This document shows positions 11,019 through 21,520 of a DNA stretch of 64,000 nt, one piece after another. The translations under genes and the position numbers were made by a program. This stretch comes from CAVORB01 sp963736235 (lineage in GTDB: Bacteria > Pseudomonadota > Gammaproteobacteria > Chromatiales > Chromatiaceae). Each line of letters opens with the position of its first letter. Within the stretch, counting starts at the first letter, position 1. Below the pieces are notes generated by a model. The model searched no databases. It was not told the DNA's origin and saw nothing but the letters and a program-made list of their open reading frames with translations. The DNA lies in assembly GCA_963736235.1 (NCBI GenBank), contig CAVTOR010000002.1, forward strand, positions 47,151-111,150, written 5' to 3'.

Positions 11019-12359
11019 TCAGCGCGCAACCTCGGCGCGCACCAGATCCGCCAATCGGTTGGCGATGGTCAGTACCTGTGCGTCCTCGACCCCCTCGACC
11101 ATGACCCGCATCAGGGGCTCGGTGCCGGATGGGCGCAGCAGCACGCGGCCGAGGCCGTCGAGCTCCCGCTCCGCGGACACCACCGCGTCCTGAACCGCGG
11201 GTATGGACATGACGTCGATCCGCTTGCTCAGCCGCACGTTGATCAGGTGCTGCGGGTACTTCTCCACCTCGCTTGCGAGTTCGCCAAGCGAGCGCCCCCC
11301 GCGGACCAACTCGGCCAGAACCTGCAAGGCGGCGATGATGCCGTCGCCGGTCGTGGTGCGGTCGCGACAGATGATGTGTCCCGATGGCTCGCCGCCGAGA
11401 ATGCCGCCCGCGCGTTTCAGCCGCTCCATGATGTAGCGGTCGCCAACCCGGGTGCGGACGAATCCAACCCCCATCCGCTGCAAGCCGTGCTCGAGACCGA
11501 GGTTGCTCATCAGGGTCCCGACCACCTCGCCGACCAGCCCCCCTTCTCCTTGGCGTGACTTGGCGATGATGTAGATCAGCTGATCGCCGTCCACCAGGTT
11601 ACCCTGTGCATCGACCATCAGCACCCGATCGCCGTCACCGTCGAAGGCGACGCCGAGGTCCGCGCCATCACGCACGACGGCCTCCATCAGAGCCTGGGGA
11701 TTGGTAGAACCGACCGCACGGTTGATGTTGAAGCCGTCCGGCTCGTCGCCGATGGCGACGACGCTGGCCCCAAGCTCCTCGAATACATAGGGCGCGACAT
11801 GGTAGGTGGCGCCATGGGCGCAGTCGACCACCAGCTTCAGCCCCTTGAGGCTCATCGCGGAGGGGATGGTGCTCTTGCAGAACTCGATGTAGCGGCCCTG
11901 CGCGTCGTCGACCCGCTTGACCTTCCCCAGATCCGCCGCCTCCACCGTCGTCAGCGGCTGCTCCAGCGCTTGCTCGATGGCCAGCTCGACCTCGTCCGCG
12001 AGCTTGTCCCCCTCGGCGTTGAAGAACTTGATGCCGTTGTCCTCGTAGGGGTTGTGGGACGCGCTGATGACGATGCCCGCCACCGCGCGCAGGGTGCGGG
12101 TGAGGTAGGCGATGCCGGGGGTGGGCATGGGACCGAGCAGGCGGATATTGACCCCCGCGGCCACCAGCCCCGCCTCCAGGGCCGATTCGAACATGTAGCC
12201 GGAGATCCGGGTGTCCTTGCCGATGAGGATCTTGCCGCCGCGGCCGTTGGCGAGCACGCGGCCAGCGGCCCAGCCGAGCTTGAGCATGAAGTCCGGGGTG
12301 ATGATCCCCTCGCCCACGCGGCCGCGGATGCCGTCCGTGCCAAAGTACTTTCGCGTCAC
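11019..12359 (-). CDS. glmM: Phosphoglucosamine mutase GlmM
   Basis: Converts glucosamine-6-phosphate to glucosamine-1-phosphate on the way to UDP-GlcNAc for peptidoglycan and LPS. The 446-residue protein starts RKYFGTDGIRGRVGE, has the phosphoserine loop GIVISASHNPYEDNG near residue 100, the metal loop AFDGDGDRVLMVD near residue 243 and the phosphate-binding RPSGTEPLMRVM near the end. It is the last gene of the rlmE-ftsH-folP-glmM set, the order known from E. coli. Confidence 0.97.
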   Translation of the reverse strand: MTRKYFGTDGIRGRVGEGIITPDFMLKLGWAAGRVLANGRGGKILIGKDTRISGYMFESALEAGLVAAGVNIRLLGPMPTPGIAYLTRTLRAVAGIVISASHNPYEDNGIKFFNAEGDKLADEVELAIEQALEQPLTTVEAADLGKVKRVDDAQGRYIEFCKSTIPSAMSLKGLKLVVDCAHGATYHVAPYVFEELGASVVAIGDEPDGFNINRAVGSTNPQALMEAVVRDGADLGVAFDGDGDRVLMVDAQGNLVDGDQLIYIIAKSRQGEGGLVGEVVGTLMSNLGLEHGLQRMGVGFVRTRVGDRYIMERLKRAGGILGGEPSGHIICRDRTTTGDGIIAALQVLAELVRGGRSLGELASEVEKYPQHLINVRLSKRIDVMSIPAVQDAVVSAERELDGLGRVLLRPSGTEPLMRVMVEGVEDAQVLTIANRLADLVRAEVAR

Positions 12360-12400
12360 GATTTACCCCTCGCTGAATGCGCGATCGCGTCCCGAGATGT

Positions 12401-13231
12401 TCAGTCGCCGCGCAACGCCTGGACGACACGCAGCGCATCGACCGTCGGCGCCACGTCATGCACCCGCACCACGCGCGCCCCCCGCTCTACCGCGAGCACC
12501 GCCGCGGCCAGGCTGCCGGCGAGCCGGTCGCCCACCGCCCGGCCTGTCAGCGCCCCGATCATCGACTTGCGCGACAGACCGACGAGCACGGGTAGGCCCA
12601 ATGCGCAGAGCTGCGGGAGACCGGCCAGCAACGCCAGATTGTGGGCCAGCGTCTTGCCGAACCCGAAGCCTGGGTCGAGCAACAGGCCCTCGCGGGGGAT
12701 CCCCGCTTGCTCGCATGCGCGCACCCTGGCGCGCAGAAAACCGGACACCTCGGCAACGGCATCCTCGTAGCTTGGCGCCTGTTGCATGGTACCGGGCTCG
12801 CCGCGCATGTGCATCAGGCAGATCGGAACGCCCGCGTCCCGCGCCGCAGAGAGCGCCCCCGGCGAGTTCATCGCACGGACGTCGTTGATGAGCCCGGCGC
12901 CCGCGGCGACCGCGGCGCGCATGACCTCCGGCTTGCTAGTGTCAACGGAAACGGGTATCGCAACGCGGGAAGCCACCGCCTCGATGACGGGAACGACCCT
13001 TGCGATCTCGTCCGCCGCGCTGACGGACGAGGCGCCGGGGCGGGTCGACTCGCCCCCGATGTCGATGATGTCGGCCCCCTCCTCCGCCATGCGTTCCGCA
13101 CGACGGACGGCGATATCCGTACTGAGAAATGCACCGCCGTCAGAGAAGGAGTCCGGGGTGACGTTGAGTACGCCCATGACGCAGGGCCGCCGCAGGTCAA
13201 GGGACCTGCCCCCGCAATCCAGCACCTGCAT
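12401..13231 (-). CDS. folP: Dihydropteroate synthase FolP
   Basis: Joins p-aminobenzoate to dihydropterin pyrophosphate in folate synthesis; it is the sulfonamide target. Motifs seen are GVLNVTPDSFSDGG (pterin and phosphate loop), DIGGESTRPGA, the PVSVDTSKPEVM segment and DPGFGFGKT. The ATG at 13231 (MQVLDCGGRSL) gives 276 residues, the usual size. An open frame extends 44 codons further but crosses the ftsH end. It lies 23 bases after ftsH and 41 bases before glmM, so a shared mRNA is likely. Confidence 0.96.
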   Translation of the reverse strand: MQVLDCGGRSLDLRRPCVMGVLNVTPDSFSDGGAFLSTDIAVRRAERMAEEGADIIDIGGESTRPGASSVSAADEIARVVPVIEAVASRVAIPVSVDTSKPEVMRAAVAAGAGLINDVRAMNSPGALSAARDAGVPICLMHMRGEPGTMQQAPSYEDAVAEVSGFLRARVRACEQAGIPREGLLLDPGFGFGKTLAHNLALLAGLPQLCALGLPVLVGLSRKSMIGALTGRAVGDRLAGSLAAAVLAVERGARVVRVHDVAPTVDALRVVQALRGD

Positions 13232-13254
13232 GGAGGCCCCGTGCGATCGCCGGC

Positions 13255-15171
<1,917 letters not shown>

Positions 15172-15232
15172 GTCGCTCACGGCATGTGTCCTCGTTATCT
15201 GCGAATCGGGGCGCTCAGGCCGACGAGGGGCG

Positions 15233-15330
15233 CACTGACTAATCCAGCGCTTCCCGCGGCACATCCAAGAAACGTGCTTCTTGGATGGCGTGCTGATCTT
15301 GGCCAGGATGGCCAATCACAAGCATCTCCC
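15233..15330. repeat. Structured intergenic repeat, copy A (rlmE-ftsH junction)
   Basis: This copy shares with 17168-17250 the blocks TTCCCGCGGCAC and TGGCCAGGATGGCCAATCA in the same order and orientation, plus a flanking CTGA-TYWAT-AGCG segment. It contains a 7-base hairpin, TTGGCCA-GGA-TGGCCAA, and a private insert with arms ATCCAAGAA / TTCTTGGAT. On the minus strand it lies in the rlmE-to-ftsH gap, 61 bases before the ftsH start. Confidence 0.85.
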
Positions 15331-15363
15331 TAGAGCGATATGCTCGGAAATATGGGCAACCTA

Positions 15364-15984
15364 CTATAAAGAGTAGCCCGTCGCTACCAGGTACAGCTCT
15401 CGGCTGCGGGCTCGGGAGGACGCGGGCTTGCGGCTCACGACGCGCCGAAACGAATCACGAACCGCCGCGAGGTAGGCATCGAAACCTTCCCCCTGAAAGA
15501 TCTTGACCACAAGCACGCCGCCTGGTTTCAACACCTCGCTGGCGAGATCAAGGGCAAGCTCGCAAAGATACATCATACGCGGCTGGTCCACCGCAGAGGT
15601 CCCGCTCACATTCGGCGCCATGTCCGACAGCACCAGATCGACCGGGTTACCGGCCAGCGCCCGGCGCAACTCGGCGAGGGACAACTCCTCGCGGAAATCG
15701 CCCTGAATGAACGAAACGCCGGGAACTGGCTCCATCGGCAGGATGTCCAGGGCCAGGACTTGCCCCCCGGCGCCCACGATGTCGGCGGCGACCTGACTCC
15801 AGCCCCCGGGGGCAGCGCCAAGGTCCACGACCCGCATGCCCGGCGCCAGAATCCCGTCCTTCTCCTGGATTTCCAGCAGCTTGTAGGCCGCGCGTGAGCG
15901 GTAGCCCTCCTGCCGAGCACGCTTCACATAGGCGTCGCTGAAGTGCCGATCCAGCCAGCGTCGGCTACTCTTGCTCTTGGCCAT
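15364..15984 (-). CDS. rlmE: 23S rRNA (uridine-2'-O)-methyltransferase RlmE (FtsJ/RrmJ)
   Basis: Methylates U2552 of 23S rRNA late in 50S assembly and is heat-shock linked in E. coli. The 206-residue Rossmann methyltransferase shows SAM motif I VVDLGAAPGGWSQVA, the Asp of the catalytic tetrad in SDMAPNVSG, Lys in VVKIFQGEG, and Glu in ARSRELYLVA; the first Lys lies near residue 38. It stands upstream of ftsH as in many gammaproteobacteria, separated here by a 190-base gap containing the repeat. Confidence 0.95.
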   Translation of the reverse strand: MAKSKSSRRWLDRHFSDAYVKRARQEGYRSRAAYKLLEIQEKDGILAPGMRVVDLGAAPGGWSQVAADIVGAGGQVLALDILPMEPVPGVSFIQGDFREELSLAELRRALAGNPVDLVLSDMAPNVSGTSAVDQPRMMYLCELALDLASEVLKPGGVLVVKIFQGEGFDAYLAAVRDSFRRVVSRKPASSRARSRELYLVATGYSL

Positions 15985-16044
15985 GGGCGTGGTCGCGGGA
16001 TGGCGCGGAGGACGCGCCCGGTCGTCGTGTTCGAGGCGAGGTCC

Positions 16045-16314
16045 TCAGGCGCGATGGTGCGCCGCATCGGGCAGCACGATATTCAGCTCGAGTATTTCCT
16101 GGCTGCCTTCCTGCTCGTAGTTGACGGACACGGCATTCATGTCCACTTCCACGTACTTGCGGATGACATCCAGAATCTCCCGTTGCAGCTTGGGCAGGTA
16201 GGAAGGACGGTGGCGCTGGGCTCGGTCGTGCGCCACCAGGATCTGCAGCCGCTCCTTGGCGACGGACGCGGAGCCCTTGCTGCGCGTAGAGCGGAAATAA
16301 TCTAGCAGTCCCAT
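16045..16314 (-). CDS. minE: Cell division topological specificity factor MinE
   Basis: Drives pole-to-pole oscillation of MinCD by stimulating MinD ATPase. The 89-residue protein has the membrane-targeting N-terminus GLLDYFRSTR, the MinD-contact helix/strand (KERLQILVAHDRA) and the dimerising C-terminal domain (LQREILDVIRKYVEVD). It starts 3 bases after the minD stop, so coupled translation is likely. Confidence 0.96.
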   Translation of the reverse strand: MGLLDYFRSTRSKGSASVAKERLQILVAHDRAQRHRPSYLPKLQREILDVIRKYVEVDMNAVSVNYEQEGSQEILELNIVLPDAAHHRA

Positions 16315-16317
16315 GGC

Positions 16318-17127
16318 TTACCCCCTGAATAGTCGGCTGAAAAAGCCTTTCTTCTGGACCTCCAGGAAGCGATGGGGGATCTGCTCACCCAGGTAGCGCG
16401 CCACCATATCCGCGTAAGCCTGACCCGCTTCGCTCTCGAGATCCAAGATCACCGGAACGCCGGCGTTGGAGGCATTGAGCACCGCCTTGGACTCGGGGAC
16501 CACGCCGAGCAGGTCGAGGGAGAGGATCTCCTGCACATCCTCGACGCTCAGCATCTCGCCGTTGGCGACCCGCTCCGGGGCGTAGCGGGTGAGCAGCAGA
16601 TACTCGCGAATGGGCTCGGCATTGGTCTCGGCACGCCGGGACTTACTGGCGAGGATACCCAGCATGCGGTCGGAGTCCCGCACCGAGGAGACCTCGGGAT
16701 TGGTGACCACCACCGCGTCATCGGCGTAGTACATCGCCATGTTGGCGCCGTGCTCGATACCCGCGGGTGAGTCGCAGACGATGTAATCGAAGGACTGCGA
16801 AAGCTCCTCGAGCACCTTGCCGACGCCCTCCTTCGTCAACGCCTCCTTGTCGCGGGTCTGGGATGCGGGAAGCACGAACAGGCTGTCGCAACGCTTGTCC
16901 CGGATGAGGGCCTGGTTGAGATTCGCCTCACCGTTGATCACGTTGACGAAGTCGTACACCACCCGCCGCTCGCAGCCCATGATGAGGTCCAGGTTGCGCA
17001 ACCCCACGTCGAAGTCGATGACGGCCGTGCGGTTGCCACGCTGCGCCAGGCCCATGGCAAGGGCGGCGCTGGTGGTAGTCTTGCCCACGCCCCCCTTGCC
17101 TGAAGTGATCACGATGATTCTCGCCAA
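16318..17127 (-). CDS. minD: Septum site-determining ATPase MinD
   Basis: Membrane-binding ATPase that recruits MinC. The deviant Walker A motif is SGKGGVGKTTTSAALA (residues 9-24), with the dimer lysine GKGG. Switch regions FDVGLRNLDLIMG and DSPAGIEHGA are present. The C-terminal amphipathic membrane helix is visible as KKGFFSRLFRG. 269 residues, like E. coli (270). It follows minC with a 125-base gap that holds copy B of the structured repeat. Confidence 0.97.
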   Translation of the reverse strand: MARIIVITSGKGGVGKTTTSAALAMGLAQRGNRTAVIDFDVGLRNLDLIMGCERRVVYDFVNVINGEANLNQALIRDKRCDSLFVLPASQTRDKEALTKEGVGKVLEELSQSFDYIVCDSPAGIEHGANMAMYYADDAVVVTNPEVSSVRDSDRMLGILASKSRRAETNAEPIREYLLLTRYAPERVANGEMLSVEDVQEILSLDLLGVVPESKAVLNASNAGVPVILDLESEAGQAYADMVARYLGEQIPHRFLEVQKKGFFSRLFRG

Positions 17128-17167
17128 AATGTTCGCCCTCCCTCAGGCGGAAAATCGGTAGTTTCAG

Positions 17168-17250
17168 GGAAACGCTGATCTATTTAGCGTTTCCCGCGGC
17201 ACCTGGATGTGGCGGCTGATTGTGGCCAGGATGGCCAATCATCAGCCTCT
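17168..17250. repeat. Structured intergenic repeat, copy B (minC-minD junction)
   Basis: Second copy of the element at 15233-15330. It holds a perfect hairpin with 10-base arms, GGGAAACGCT / AGCGTTTCCC, around a 9-base loop, followed by the shared block TTCCCGCGGCAC and a second hairpin (GCTGAT ... TGGCCA-GGA-TGGCCA ... ATCAGC). In the minC-minD message it lies 41 bases before the minD start, a position like that of copy A before ftsH. Confidence 0.87.
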
Positions 17251-17252
17251 CG

Positions 17253-18035
17253 TTACAGCTTTTCGATCCGCAGAACGTCCTGATCAAGGAAGATCTGCAC
17301 CGGCACCCCCCGCAGCTCCGCCGGTATATTCTCGCTCACCCGGTAATGGCCCGCCACGGAGACCAGCTCCGCCTGCAGATCCTGACAGAAAATGCGCGCA
17401 TCGACGTTGCCCTTGAGACCGGCGATGGCGCGACCGCGAAGCGGGCCATAAACATGGATGTTGCCGTCCGCCATGAGCTCGGCCCCCGAGCTCACCGCCG
17501 CCACGACCGACAGGTCTCCGCCCGCCGCATAGACCCGTTGCCCAGAACGCACCGGACGGGACACGAGCGTGAAGTTGGCCGTCGTCGGCGCCTGCGCGGA
17601 GGCGGGCTTGGCTGGCTCCGGCACGGGCTTCGCGGGCTTGGCGGCCTGCTCGGGCTCGGCCTTGGGCGCCGCATCGGCCCGAGGACGGCGGACGAAGGTA
17701 TCGCCCAGGATGGCGAGCTCCATGGCCTCGGCGGCCTGATTCTGCGCGTCGCTCCCCCCGCGGACGCCCATCGGAATCATGCCGTAGCCCCGCAACAGCC
17801 CGACCAGCATGGGAAACTCCACGTCGCCCGAGGTCTGCGGCAGCTGGGAGAGGTCGATCACGACCGGCGTATTTCGGAAGAAGTCGGGCGCTTGCTCGAC
17901 CCTCGCGCCCAGCCCCTCGGCCACCGCGTCCATGTCGGTACCCAGAAGCCGTATGACCGGCAGGGTGAAGCTCGCCGCCTTCAGCTCGAACACCGCGCTC
18001 TCGGAACCCGCCCTTGACTGGGGATGTACCGCCAT
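17253..18035 (-). CDS. minC: Septum site-determining protein MinC
   Basis: FtsZ-ring inhibitor activated by MinD. The N-terminal domain (VFELKAASFTLPVIRLL) and the beta-helical C-terminal domain (RSGQRVYAAGGDLSVVAAVSSGAEL, listed by its landmarks RSGQRVYA and GDLSVVAAVS; then GNIHVYGPLRGRA) are both clear. They are joined by a long Ala/Pro/Lys linker (about residues 110-150, rich in AKPAKP). The start at 18035 (MAVHPQSRAG) gives 260 residues; a GTG 16 codons upstream is possible. First gene of minCDE. Confidence 0.95.
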   Translation of the reverse strand: MAVHPQSRAGSESAVFELKAASFTLPVIRLLGTDMDAVAEGLGARVEQAPDFFRNTPVVIDLSQLPQTSGDVEFPMLVGLLRGYGMIPMGVRGGSDAQNQAAEAMELAILGDTFVRRPRADAAPKAEPEQAAKPAKPVPEPAKPASAQAPTTANFTLVSRPVRSGQRVYAAGGDLSVVAAVSSGAELMADGNIHVYGPLRGRAIAGLKGNVDARIFCQDLQAELVSVAGHYRVSENIPAELRGVPVQIFLDQDVLRIEKL

Positions 18036-18174
18036 TGATCTGATCGCAAGGCCCACCGCGAAAAAAATCGACGGCACCGCCACGCAAGGACGGCCGCCGC
18101 CAGCTCGACACCAATGCTAACGCGTGAATCCGGTCAGGCAAAGCGCCGCTTCAGCGACGCGGGAACCGGCGCCC

Positions 18175-18519
18175 TCAACCCGGGGGCCACCGCATGGGTC
18201 GGCCGCCGATCAAATGCAGGTGCAGATGGAACACGGTCTGGCCGCCCGCGGCGTTGCAGTTGATCACCGCGCGATAGCCGTCCTGCGCGATCCCTTCCCG
18301 CTCGGCGATCTTGCTTGCCGCGAGGAAGAGCTTGCCGACCAGCTCCGCATGCTCGGGCCGAAGGTCGTTGAGCGTTGGTATCTCGATCCGGGGAATCACC
18401 AGCACATGGGTCGGCGCCTGCGGGCTGACGTCCCGGAACGCCACCACGTCGTCGTCCTCGTAAACGATGTCCGCCGGGATCTCGCCGGCGGCGATCTTAC
18501 CGAAAATCGTGTCTGACAT
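18175..18519 (-). CDS. hinT: HIT-family purine nucleoside phosphoramidase HinT
   Basis: Hydrolyses AMP-lysine and related phosphoramidates. The histidine triad is visible as VFHLHLHLIGG near the C-terminus, and the N-terminus reads MSDTIFGKIAAGEIPADIVYED. The ATG at 18519 is preferred over one five codons upstream, because GGAG lies 9 bases before it. 114 residues, typical of the small HinT branch. Its neighbours are minC upstream of nothing in common and recR on the same strand, so no operon role is evident. Confidence 0.94.
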   Translation of the reverse strand: MSDTIFGKIAAGEIPADIVYEDDDVVAFRDVSPQAPTHVLVIPRIEIPTLNDLRPEHAELVGKLFLAASKIAEREGIAQDGYRAVINCNAAGGQTVFHLHLHLIGGRPMRWPPG

Positions 18520-18627
18520 GTGCTTCGTCTCCAAGCTCAGTGCCCCGTTCGGTATCCGGGGCCACCCCGTCGAATCCGAAAAGGAGCCTGTGCAACCGCA
18601 ACCCGCGGGGCGAACGCGAAGCCCCGA

Positions 18628-19225
18628 TCACACGCTCCGCCGGCCAGCGAACGCGTGAGCCAAGGTACCGCCATCAACGTACTCCAGCTCACCGCCCAAG
18701 GGAACGCCATGGGCGATGCGCGTGGCCGCGACCCCGCGTTGCTCGGCCATGTCGGCGATATAGTGTGATGTCGCGCTGCCTTCCACCGTCGGGCTGATCG
18801 CCAGGATCAGCTCCCGCACCTCCCCCTCGGCAAGGCGGCGGTCGAGCACATCCAACCCGAGGTCCTGCGGTCCGATCCCGTCCAACGGCGACAACCGTCC
18901 GCCGAGCACGAAATAGAGCCCACGGTAGTCCGTCGCCTGCTCGATGGCGACGATCTCCGACGGGTGCTCGATCACGCACAGCAGGGACGGGTCGCGATTC
19001 GCATTCGTGCACAGGCCGCAAAGTTCTCGCTCGCTGAGCGTCCGGCAACGCTTGCAGCGCAGAATCTTGTCCATGGCCTCGGCCATGACCTGGGCGAGGC
19101 GCCGGCCGCCCTCGCGGTCGCGCTCGAGCAGATGGAACGCCATGCGCTGGGCGGACTTGGGTCCCGACCCCCGGCAGGCAGCGCAGAGCGTCGACCAGTT
19201 GGTTGAGCAGCGAGCGTTCGGCCAT
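18628..19225 (-). CDS. recR: Recombination protein RecR, with one apparent 1-base insertion
   Basis: Works with RecF and RecO to load RecA at gaps. The N-terminus MAERSLLNQLVDALRCLPGVG is in one frame. After an extra C near 19158-19161 (GGGACCAAG read as GGGACCCAAG) the protein continues SAQRMAFHLLERDREGG in the next. The Cys4 zinc finger is CKRCRTLSERELCGLC, then the Toprim domain (LLCVIEHPSEIVAIE, GRLSPLDGIGP). Corrected length is 199 residues, as usual. It lies 4 bases after ybaB, in the classical dnaX-ybaB-recR order. Confidence 0.94.
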
Positions 19226-19229
19226 GGAT

Positions 19230-19553
19230 TCAGAAGGGCATCTTGAACCCGGGGGGCAGGGGCAGCCCGGAGGTCAGGCCCGCCATGTTCTCCTGCATCT
19301 TCTCCCCCACCTTGCGCGTCGCCGCGTTCACCGCGGCAGCGACCAGGTCCTCGAGCATCTCCTTGTCATCGCCCATCAACGCCGGGTCGATCTCGACCCG
19401 AGCGACCTCGTAGCGACCGTTTATGGTCACCTTGACCATGCCGCCGCCCGACTCGCCGGTCACCTCCTCCTGCGCCAGCTTCTCCTGGGCCTTCTGCAGG
19501 TCCTCCTGCATCTTCTGCGCCTGCTTGAGGATGTTACCTAATCCGCCTTTCAC
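19230..19553 (-). CDS. ybaB: Nucleoid-associated protein YbaB/EbfC
   Basis: Small DNA-binding dimer of 107 residues. It starts MKGGLGNILKQAQKMQEDLQ, with the conserved KAQEKLAQEEVTGESGGGMV segment (about residues 20-40) and DLVAAAVNAATRK near the C-terminus; it ends in a flexible GLTSGLPLPPGFK tail. It sits between dnaX and recR, as in E. coli. Confidence 0.95.
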   Translation of the reverse strand: MKGGLGNILKQAQKMQEDLQKAQEKLAQEEVTGESGGGMVKVTINGRYEVARVEIDPALMGDDKEMLEDLVAAAVNAATRKVGEKMQENMAGLTSGLPLPPGFKMPF

Positions 19554-19622
19554 GCTTCGTACCTCGTATTCTTTGCGTATCCCACGACAGCGTCCACCGC
19601 CGGTGACGGTGGTGAGCGCCGC

Positions 19623-21420
19623 TCAATCCACCGGCTCGATGCTGCCCGGAACCCATCGGGCATCGAGCTCGTCCTGCAGGGCCCGGGCGACCGGATCCTC
19701 GTCCATCAGCGCATGCGCCTCCGCCAGCCGCTCGGCGTTGCGCCGCGCGAGGCGCCGCGCCGGGGTCTCGCCCTGCGGACTGGAGATGCAGATATCGAGC
19801 TTGAGTCCGTCGCCGAGCGCCATCGCGAGCGCCGCGCGCAGCCGTTCCTCGGCGCTCGTGACCCACATGTTCCGGCATTCGGGGTCCAGGCTCAGGCTGA
19901 GTCTCCGTCGATCGAAGGAGACGAAATCGCAATTGGCCGCCAGCTGGCTCGCGACCCCGCCCAGCCGCAAGGTCTTGACCAGCCTGTGCCAGTCCTCCGC
20001 ATCCCGCAGGCTTGGCGCCTGGGTCGTCTCGGCGGGCGGCTCGCCGCGCTGGATCTGTACCCCCTGCGCGGATGCACCAACCGACGCGCCGGCACGGGAC
20101 GCCGCTCGCGGCCCCGGTCCGCCGCCTCGATCTCGATCGCGCGTCTTTGCCGATGCCTCCGCGGAGGTCGCGCGCCGCGCCGCGGCGAACGCGGCAGCCG
20201 CACCCGTCGGCTTCGAGGATTGGTGGGAGCCGGAAGGCGGCGTTGGTCCAGCCTCGCCCTTTGCCGTGCCCCGCGCCGGTCCCGTCTCGGTTTGCCGTGC
20301 CTTTGTCGCCGTGGGCGCCGGTTCATCACCGCCAGCATCAGGGCGAAAGGCGAGCATGCGCAACAGGACCATCTCGATCCCGCCCCGCGGGTCCGGCGCA
20401 AGAGCCAAATCCTGCTGACCGAGAAGCCCGATCTGGTAGAAGAGCTGCACATCCGCGGCGTCCATCCGCCGCACCCAGGGCGACCAATCGCTCCCGGTCC
20501 GGATCGTCGTCCGCCAGGGTGCCCGGCACCTGCTGAAACAGCGCGACCCGGTGCAGTATGTGCAGAAGCTCCTGCAGGACCCCGGAGAAATCCGGGGTGA
20601 GCTCCGCGATCCGCGCCACCTCGTCGAGCAGCCGCGGGCCGTCGAGGTCCGCCAGCGCTTCGGCCAGGTTGAGGCTGAGATCGCGGCCGACGGTGCCGAG
20701 CATGGAGCGCACATCCTCCGTCCCGACCCGGCCGCTGCCGAAGGCGATCGCCTGATCGAGCAGGCTCAGGCCGTCGCGCATGCTGCCGTCCGCGGCCCGC
20801 GCCAGCAGGGCCAGGGCCTGCTCCTCACCCTCGATCCCCTCGGTCTCGAGGATGTGCGCGAGCTGGCGTTGGATCTCGTCCGGCAGCAGGCGCTTGAGGT
20901 TGAACTGCAGGCAGCGGGAAAGCACCGTCACCGGCACCTTCTGCGGGTCGGTGGTGGCGAGCAGGAACTTCACGTGTGGCGGCGGTTCCTCCAGTGTCTT
21001 CAACAAGGCGTTGAAGCTGTGCCCGGAGAACATGTGCACCTCGTCGATCAGGTAGACCTTGAAGCGGCCCTTGACCGGCGCGAAGGGCACGTTGTCGAGC
21101 AGCTCCCGGGTCTCGTCTACCTTGGTACGGGAGGCGGCATCCACCTCCAGCAGATCCACGAAGCGCCCCTCGTCGATCTCCCGGCAGGAGCCGCACGTCC
21201 CGCAGGGCCGTGCGCTCACGCCCTGCTCGCAATTGAGCGCCTTCGACAGGATGCGGGCCAGGGTCGTCTTGCCCACGCCCCGGGTGCCGGTGAACAGGTA
21301 GGCGTGATGCAGCTGCTCCCGGTCCAGGGCGTTGCTGAGGGCCCGTATCACATGGGCCTGGCCTACCATGTCCCCGAAGGACTTGGGGCGCCATTTTCGG
21401 GCCAGCACCTGGTAGGACAT
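19623..21420 (-). CDS. dnaX: DNA polymerase III subunit tau/gamma DnaX, with one apparent 1-base insertion
   Basis: Clamp-loader ATPase of the replisome. The start at 21420 (MSYQVLARKWRPKSF) is followed by Walker A GTRGVGKTTLA, the zinc module CGTCGSC, DEVH (LIDEVHMFS), and sensor regions. Near 20472-20476 the frame breaks (CTGGTG read CTGGGTG) in domain III; the rest (RRMDAADVQLFYQIGLLGQQDL) follows in the next frame. The C-terminal part has a Pro/Ala-rich linker and a tau-type domain. Corrected length is about 598 residues. The break is around codon 315, far from the site where E. coli makes gamma, and has no slippery run, so it is not read as programmed. Confidence 0.93.
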
Positions 21421-21445
21421 CTGCGGGGTGAAGTGCGAGTAAAGG

Positions 21446-21520
21446 CTGTCTTGAAGTTCCGGGGGAGTGTAACCGAACCATCGCGGGGGTTCACACTCCC
21501 GCGAAACGCCGTCAAGACAG
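21446..21520. other. 75-base inverted-repeat structure upstream of dnaX
   Basis: Outer arms CTGTCTTGA (21446-21454) and TCAAGACAG (21512-21520) enclose inner arms GGGAGTGT-a-ACC and GGTT-c-ACACTCCC. Together they can fold into one long hairpin, on either strand. It starts 25 bases upstream of the dnaX start and its far arm contains the TGA of the DUF5063-like gene. No T-run follows on either side, so it is not a standard intrinsic terminator. It does not resemble 4.5S RNA. Confidence 0.75.

Noticed and set aside
19623..21420. Programmed frameshift in dnaX making a gamma-like short form
   Set aside because: The break (CTGGGTG near 20474) has no A-rich slippery heptamer and lies around codon 315, well before the known site. 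It resembles the other accidental indels.
21421..21511. 4.5S RNA (ffs) upstream of dnaX
   Set aside because: The region folds, but none of the conserved SRP RNA loop sequences (such as the GGAA tetraloop and its flanking bases) was found.
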